Of a DNA stretch of 64,000 bases, positions 59,745 through 64,000 are shown in pieces. The first letter of the stretch is position 1, and each line of letters starts with the position of its first letter. Below the pieces are notes generated by a model, which saw only the letters and a program-made list of their open reading frames with translations, made no database searches and had not been told where the DNA came from. The stretch covers positions 1,287,773-1,351,772 of the forward strand of contig NZ_LMHJ01000001.1 in the NCBI RefSeq assembly GCF_001427795.1. The letters run 5' to 3'. Both the position numbers and the translations under genes were made by a program. Source of the DNA: Nocardioides sp. Root682 (lineage in GTDB: Bacteria > Actinomycetota > Actinomycetes > Propionibacteriales > Nocardioidaceae).

Positions 59745-60278
59745 TCACGTGATCGAGGCCAGGAGCCGCTCGACGTCCCTTCGGGTGCGGAGCCGGTGCC
59801 AGTCGAGGGCGGCGTACGGTCCCTCACTCATCGCGGTCTCGTAACGGTCGCGGGTCCGGCCGTACGTCGTCCAGGCCCACCACAGGATCGAGTCCTCGCC
59901 GCGCCAGAACATCAGTCCGCCCCAGCCTTCGCGGTTGCCGCTCCACAACTCCTCCTGGGTGGCTGCGCGGCGCACGGTCCGCGTGACGGATTGCCACATC
60001 ACCCGCCAGAGTGGCGGGTTCACCCACACCACGGTGTCCGCCCGTTCCCAGACCAGCGTCCCGAGCTTGCTCTGGTAGTTGCCGTCGACGACCCACGCCT
60101 CGCCGGCCGTCGCCGCGGTGACACGATTCCGTAGTTCCTCGGCACTCGCCTGGGCCCAGTTCGCGCCCCAGTGCAGATCGTCGAGCTCGACGTAGGAGAG
60201 GTCCAGCGCTGCAGCGATCCGACGTGCCGTGGTTGTCTTGCCCGATCCGGAGCTGCCGACCACCGAGACCCTCCGCAC
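59745..60278 (-). CDS. P-loop kinase-like protein (topology-modulation/adenylate kinase-like)
   Basis: The 177-residue protein has Walker A (GSSGSGKTT, about 8-16), then YVELDDLHW and VVDGNY, the layout of small P-loop kinases annotated as DNA topology modulation or FlaR-like proteins. No adenylate kinase lid is evident; the substrate is unknown. GTG 60276-60278 follows TAGGGT by seven bases, a leaderless arrangement. Convergent with the HNH gene, three bases apart. Confidence 0.8.
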   Translation of the reverse strand: MRRVSVVGSSGSGKTTTARRIAAALDLSYVELDDLHWGANWAQASAEELRNRVTAATAGEAWVVDGNYQSKLGTLVWERADTVVWVNPPLWRVMWQSVTRTVRRAATQEELWSGNREGWGGLMFWRGEDSILWWAWTTYGRTRDRYETAMSEGPYAALDWHRLRTRRDVERLLASIT

Positions 60279-60285
60279 GACCCCA

Positions 60286-60291
60286 ACCCTA
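60286..60291 (-). promoter_or_regulatory. -10 element TAGGGT for the P-loop kinase gene
   Basis: Minus-strand TAGGGT, seven bases before the GTG at 60278, no ribosome binding site. Confidence 0.5.
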
Positions 60292-60347
60292 GTCGCGGAG
60301 CGACGCGACTCCTGTCATTACTGATCCAAGCGAGCGATGATCGAGGC

Positions 60348-61304
60348 GTGAGCACGACCGAGCCGGGGATCGGGTGGGGCAAGGTACTCGCCCTGCTCAC
60401 CGTGCTCGCGATCGCGAATCTCTGGTTCAAGCCGTTCGAGGACAAGGACGCGAACCCGCCGGCCGCGACCCAGATCAACAGCGTGACCGAGCCGCTGGTG
60501 CGCCGTACGTCGGGATGGACGCCGTTCGACAAGGCGACCGTCACACCCGGGATCCAGACGCTGACCGGCCGGGCGCAGTGCACGACCAACTTCGTCTTCA
60601 CCGATGCGGCAGGCAATGTCTACCTGGGCCAGGCCGCCCACTGCGCGTCGGCGAGCGGCGACGAGATCAACGGGTGCAAGGCGCGGTCGAAGCCGCTCGG
60701 CACCAGGGTCACGTTCAACCTGCACGGGACGTCGTACGACGCCGGGAAGCAGCTCGCGAAGGGGCGACTGGCCTACAGCAGCTGGCACGCCATGCGGGAG
60801 GCCGGCGAGAAGGACCCGAACACCTGTCGCTTCAATGACTTCGCGTTGATCAGGCTGAACCCTCGCTACCACGACTTGGTCAATCCCAGCATGCCTCACT
60901 GGGGCGGGCCGGACGGGCTCTCGGAGGGTGGCCTCTACATCCTCGACCGTGCCTACGGCTTCGGCCGCTCATCGCTGCGCCGCGACAACAGCCCGGCCTC
61001 CCGCCAGGCCGCGCAGACCATGGCCGACCAGCCCGAGACCGAGGGCTGGGCCCACGTCATCATCGCCCCGTCCCCGGGCATTCCGGGTGACAGTGGCAGC
61101 GGGTACGTCGACGAGCACGGCCAGGCGCTCGGCACCCTGTCGACGCTCAGCATCGGGAGCATCCTCTACAACGTCCTCGGCGACCTGATGCGGGAGCTGG
61201 AGTACGCGCGCGAGCACTCCGGCATCCGAGACCTCAGGCTGGAGCTCGGCACGGTGGCGTTCGATCGCGACCTCGCCGAGGACGCCGAGGTCCTCACCGA
61301 CTGA
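60348..61304 (+). CDS. Membrane-anchored trypsin-like serine protease
   Basis: The 318-residue protein has one N-terminal span (GKVLALLTVLAIANLWF) and an extracellular S1-like domain: His in GQAAHCA, Asp in FNDFALIRL and Ser in GDSGSGYV. GSG after the Ser is a variant of the usual GG. Several Cys suggest disulfides. It may cut proteins at the cell surface. GTG 60348 is the probable start. Its last 11 bases overlap the convergent VOC gene. Confidence 0.85.
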   Translation: MSTTEPGIGWGKVLALLTVLAIANLWFKPFEDKDANPPAATQINSVTEPLVRRTSGWTPFDKATVTPGIQTLTGRAQCTTNFVFTDAAGNVYLGQAAHCASASGDEINGCKARSKPLGTRVTFNLHGTSYDAGKQLAKGRLAYSSWHAMREAGEKDPNTCRFNDFALIRLNPRYHDLVNPSMPHWGGPDGLSEGGLYILDRAYGFGRSSLRRDNSPASRQAAQTMADQPETEGWAHVIIAPSPGIPGDSGSGYVDEHGQALGTLSTLSIGSILYNVLGDLMRELEYAREHSGIRDLRLELGTVAFDRDLAEDAEVLTD

Positions 61305-61950
61305 CGGGTTCCTGGGGTCCGCTCCGTACGTGCGGCGAGATCAGCGCCGTACGCACCGAGATGCCGATCTCGCGGTTCCGCACGGTGGTGATCCGGCGCC
61401 CCGGCTGAACGGCATCCTTGACCGGGCCGGTGCGTTCGCCGAGGTACGCCACCGTGGCGTCGATGTCGTCGACGGTGTGGGTCAGCCCCCACAGGCTCGA
61501 CGGCCCATCGCTCGCGGTGTCCGGGGACCCGACGACCTCCAGGATCACGTCTCCGAGCCGGAAGAACGCCTGCCGCACCGGCGCCCCACCGAGCTCTCCG
61601 TCCCTCGTGCGACGCGGCTCCAGCCCGATCCCGCTGAGAGCGGCCAACGTCCGGGAGAGGTCCAGCGACAGCAGTACGACGTGGTCGATGTGCGTCACGC
61701 CGTTCGCATGGATCGCAGGCTCGGCCAGCGGTGCGCCCGAGGCCTCCGTTGCGACACCGTCGACGTCGGTCAGTGCCACCGGCACGCCTCGAAGCGACCA
61801 TCCGACGATGCCCTTGCCGCGTTCGCTCCCGACCAACCGCAGCCGCACCGAGCCGACCCGACAGACCGCGTCGTCGTCGACGGTGAACCCCGCCGCGACC
61901 CACGCCTCCGGCGCATCCGCGATCACGAGCTCGTCGATGGTCACGTCCAC
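61294..61950 (-). CDS. VOC/glyoxalase-like family protein
   Basis: The 218-residue protein contains glyoxalase-fold repeats (THIDHVVLLSLDLSRTLAAL, GDVILEVVGSP, LTHTVDDIDATVAYLG) with His and Glu residues suited to metal binding. Specific activity is unknown; members include dioxygenases and resistance proteins. GTG 61948-61950 is preceded by TAGGGT at six bases. The tail overlaps the protease gene. Confidence 0.82.
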   Translation of the reverse strand: MDVTIDELVIADAPEAWVAAGFTVDDDAVCRVGSVRLRLVGSERGKGIVGWSLRGVPVALTDVDGVATEASGAPLAEPAIHANGVTHIDHVVLLSLDLSRTLAALSGIGLEPRRTRDGELGGAPVRQAFFRLGDVILEVVGSPDTASDGPSSLWGLTHTVDDIDATVAYLGERTGPVKDAVQPGRRITTVRNREIGISVRTALISPHVRSGPQEPVSR

Positions 61951-61956
61951 GACGGA

Positions 61957-61962
61957 ACCCTA
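61957..61962 (-). promoter_or_regulatory. -10 element TAGGGT for the VOC gene
   Basis: Minus-strand TAGGGT, six bases before the GTG at 61950, no ribosome binding site. Confidence 0.5.
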
Positions 61963-61985
61963 CCGGCGGGCGACGGCCGTCTACC

Positions 61986-62020
61986 TGCGCTGGGCACTCA
62001 CCAGGTGAGTGCTGAGCGCA
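61986..62020 (-). terminator. Terminator after ychF
   Basis: Nested inverted repeats: TGCGCT/AGCGCA outside and a nine-base pair GCACTCACC/GGTGAGTGC inside, 34 bases past the ychF stop. It protects the VOC promoter from read-through. Confidence 0.7.
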
Positions 62021-62053
62021 GGAATCACGGCAGTGCTTCCAGGCCAGACCCGA

Positions 62054-63127
62054 TCAGACGTTGAAGCGGAACTCCACCACGTCACCATCGGCCATGACGT
62101 AGTCCTTGCCCTCCATGCGGACCTTGCCGGCTTCCTTGGCCTTGGCCATCGAACCGAACGACGTCAGGTCGTCGAAGGAGACGACCTCGGCCTTGATGAA
62201 GCCCTTCTGGAAGTCGGTGTGGATCACGCCGGCGGCCTCGGGGGCCGTGTCGCCCTTGCGGATCGTCCACGCACGGGTTTCCTTCGGACCGGCCGTGAGG
62301 TAGGTCTGCAGGCCGAGGGTCTCGAAGCCGACGCGTGCCAGGGTCTCGAGGCCGGGCTCGGTGACGCCTGCCTCGGCAAGGAACTCGGCTGCTTCCTCGT
62401 CGTCGAGCTCGACCAGCTCGGACTCGAACTTGGCGTCCAGGAAGATCGCCTCGGCAGGAGCGACGATCTCGCGCATCTTGGCCTTGAGGTCCTCGTCGGC
62501 GAGCTCGTCGGCGTCGCAGTTGAAGACGAAGATGAACGGCTTGGCAGTCAGCAGGGAGAGCTCGCGGAGCAGGTCGCGGTCGATTTTGGTCGCGATGATC
62601 GGCGTACCGGACTCGAGCGCTTCCTTGGCCTCCTTGACGGCCTCCAGGTTCGCGACCAGGTCCTTGACCTTCCGCGACTCCTTCTCCAGCCGGACGATCG
62701 ACTTCTCGACCGTCTCGAGGTCGGCGAAGATCAGCTCGGTCTGGATGGTGGAGATGTCGTTGGCGGGGTTGACCTCGCCGTCGACGTGCGTGACGTCCTC
62801 GTCGCGGAACACCCGGGTCACCTGGCAGATCGCTGCGGACTCACGGATGTGCGAGAGGAACTTGTTGCCCAGGCCCTCACCCTGCGAGGCGCCACGGACG
62901 ATCCCGGCGATGTCGACGAACTCGACGGTCGCCGGGAGGATCCGCTCCGAGCCGTAGATCTCGGCGAGCTTCGGCAGCCGTGCGTCGGGCACGCCCACCA
63001 CGCCCACGTTGGGCTCGATGGTGGCGAACGGGTAGTTCGCCGCGAGGACGTCGTTCTTGGTCAGCGCGTTGAAGAGCGTTGACTTGCCTGCGTTCGGGAG
63101 ACCGACGATGCCGATGGTGAGTGCCAC
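62054..63127 (-). CDS. ychF: Redox-regulated ATPase YchF
   Basis: The 357-residue protein is an Obg-family P-loop protein: GLPNAGKST (Walker A), FVDIAGIVRGASQGEGLGNK (G3), NCDADE in place of the usual NKxD (fitting the ATP preference of YchF) and a C-terminal TGS-like domain. It binds ATP rather than GTP and interacts with the ribosome. GTG 63125-63127 is preceded by TAGACT at eight bases, and the family start VALTIGIVGLPN fits exactly. Confidence 0.96.
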   Translation of the reverse strand: MALTIGIVGLPNAGKSTLFNALTKNDVLAANYPFATIEPNVGVVGVPDARLPKLAEIYGSERILPATVEFVDIAGIVRGASQGEGLGNKFLSHIRESAAICQVTRVFRDEDVTHVDGEVNPANDISTIQTELIFADLETVEKSIVRLEKESRKVKDLVANLEAVKEAKEALESGTPIIATKIDRDLLRELSLLTAKPFIFVFNCDADELADEDLKAKMREIVAPAEAIFLDAKFESELVELDDEEAAEFLAEAGVTEPGLETLARVGFETLGLQTYLTAGPKETRAWTIRKGDTAPEAAGVIHTDFQKGFIKAEVVSFDDLTSFGSMAKAKEAGKVRMEGKDYVMADGDVVEFRFNV

Positions 63128-63182
63128 GGGCGCTGAGTCTATGGCCCCGTGACGGCGCGCCCGAATCAACGACCAGACACAG

Positions 63183-63216
63183 CGACGGCCCTCCCGGGAG
63201 GCAGGGAGGGCCGTCG
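63183..63216 (-). terminator. Terminator after the HELGH metalloprotease gene
   Basis: A perfect 13-bp stem (63183-63195 with 63204-63216) with an eight-base loop, starting 14 bases past the protease stop codon. Confidence 0.82.
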
Positions 63217-63230
63217 GCAGCGAGCAGGTG

Positions 63231-64000
63231 TCAGGAGCCGTACAGCGCCCTCACACCAGCGGCGTCGGACGCCTGGAACTCCAGGTCGCTCGACCCACCG
63301 TTGCACTGCGGGTAGTGCATGATCGAGGACGAGTCGTACGGCGTCAGCGGGCGCCAGTTGTTGTCCTCGAAGCAGGTGCCGGCCTCCGGACGCGTGTGCT
63401 CGTGGCGGAACCCGAGGGTGTGGCCGAGCTCGTGGCCCAGGATGTCGATCGGCTCCCAGTTGCCCGAGCTCCAGATCGAGTCATCGACCAGGACGTTGCG
63501 CGAGCGCTTCGTGGTGCTCGGGAAGAACGCCCGGGCGATGTACTGCGACGTGCTGACCGGCTCGACGGAGAACAGGATCGTCTTGTTGCGGGTGGTGCAG
63601 CTCGCGTCCTGCGCGGGGACGTAGACGAAGTTCACCTTCGACGACGCGGCCTCCCACAGCCCGGCGCCACCGGCCATCGCGGCGACGATGTCGTCGTGGC
63701 GGGTGCCGAACTTGGTGCTGACGCAATAGGTCAGGTTCGCCACCTGCGAGGCACTCCACTTGTCGTCGACTCCGCCGACCGTGTTGACGATGAGCCCGTC
63801 AGCTTGGGTCTCGGTAGGGGCGACCATGCCCTCGTAGAACTTCTTGAGGTCGCCCTTGGTGGACACCACCTCGTCGCCGTTGACGACGTAGGCGCCGTCG
63901 ACGTCGACGTACGTCGAGGCCTCGAACTCCTTGTACGTCGGTACCGGGTCGCCGGCGTCCGCGCTGGAGTAGGACGGGACCGTGGCACCCGCGAAGGCGG
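63231..64000 (-). CDS. Secreted HEXXH metalloprotease, N-terminal end cut by the window
   Basis: The frame is open to the window edge: at least 256 residues, with an export-like AFAGATVPSYSS near the visible start. The catalytic motif is HELGHTLGFRHEH, followed by TRPEAG and a Met-turn SIMHYPQC, an astacin/M57-type arrangement (HExxHxxGxxHE). Two Cys (GTCFEDNN and YPQCNG) probably pair. It should be a secreted peptidase. The signal peptide and true start lie outside the window. A strong hairpin follows the stop. Confidence 0.87.
   Translation of the reverse strand, partial: AFAGATVPSYSSADAGDPVPTYKEFEASTYVDVDGAYVVNGDEVVSTKGDLKKFYEGMVAPTETQADGLIVNTVGGVDDKWSASQVANLTYCVSTKFGTRHDDIVAAMAGGAGLWEAASSKVNFVYVPAQDASCTTRNKTILFSVEPVSTSQYIARAFFPSTTKRSRNVLVDDSIWSSGNWEPIDILGHELGHTLGFRHEHTRPEAGTCFEDNNWRPLTPYDSSSIMHYPQCNGGSSDLEFQASDAAGVRALYGS

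Noticed and set aside
1..64000. Prophage, insertion sequences, attachment sites or restriction systems
   Set aside because: I saw no transposase, integrase, terminal repeat or tRNA-based junction; the lone HNH gene is not evidence of a prophage.

Overview
The base composition is very GC-rich, with GTG starts common, start/stop-overlapping operons and many TANNNT-N6/7-start promoters without a ribosome binding site. Together with an actinobacterial ftsE-ftsX-M23-smpB block and an ssrA tag ending in ALAA, this points to an actinobacterium. The Nocardioides/Nocardioidaceae group is my best guess, from gene style rather than any search. I see no rRNA, tRNA, insertion sequence, prophage or CRISPR array, so this looks like ordinary chromosome. 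No gap without a gene exceeds 300 bases.

Layout. 0-3 kb: fragment of a secreted protein, an atypical SDR protein, two very small proteins (one built of five-residue repeats, one a GPGG membrane peptide), and a PAS-PAS-GGDEF diguanylate cyclase. 2.9-8.8 kb: trans-translation and division block with tmRNA (ssrA), a secreted trypsin-like protease, an amidohydrolase, smpB, an M23 peptidase, ftsX and ftsE. 8.8-15.7 kb: secreted proteins, a zinc metalloprotease, prfB, a LysR regulator with a secreted propeller-like protein, and an SRPBCC protein. 15.8-20.4 kb: a Tad-type pilus operon (tadA, tadB, tadC, a 60-residue pilin candidate, three TadE/G-like proteins). 20.5-27.2 kb: a TetR regulator, a secreted GH5 glycosidase, a second large metalloprotease (paralogue of the first), an AraC regulator, a 53-residue protein and a methyltransferase. 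27.2-32.2 kb: mazG, a lipoprotein and mfd. Both mazG and mfd carry in-frame copies of a short dispersed repeat. 32.2-35.7 kb: a lipoprotein serpin, a DUF3817 protein, a siderophore-interacting flavoprotein and a short-chain prenyl transferase. 35.9-43.7 kb: AIM24 protein, haemolysin III, rlmC, a membrane protein, a MocR regulator divergent from an EamA exporter, and an aldehyde dehydrogenase.

43.8-51.3 kb holds the most unusual module: a cyclic-nucleotide-binding protein, a membrane Fe-S/flavin oxidoreductase and a class III adenylate cyclase fused to an AAA/TPR region, translationally linked on one strand and followed by a membrane-anchored matrixin. 51.4-54.2 kb: a crotonase and TetR regulator divergent from a protein that keeps the catalytic and heme-ligand residues of Lcp rubber oxygenases at the same spacing, with a 33-bp palindrome between them. 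54.2-57.7 kb: a YjbR protein, a lipoprotein, and a DUF2231/response regulator/histidine kinase operon. 57.8-64 kb: an ArgP-like regulator and LysE exporter with a CGAAC-N4-GTTCG palindrome on the exporter promoter, HNH endonuclease, P-loop kinase, anchored serine protease, VOC protein, ychF and the C-terminal part of a HEXXH metalloprotease.

The window is rich in exported hydrolases (four zinc metalloproteases, two trypsin-like proteases, one GH5 enzyme, an M23 hydrolase) and also encodes a protease inhibitor. This fits a soil or sediment saprotroph that degrades polymers.
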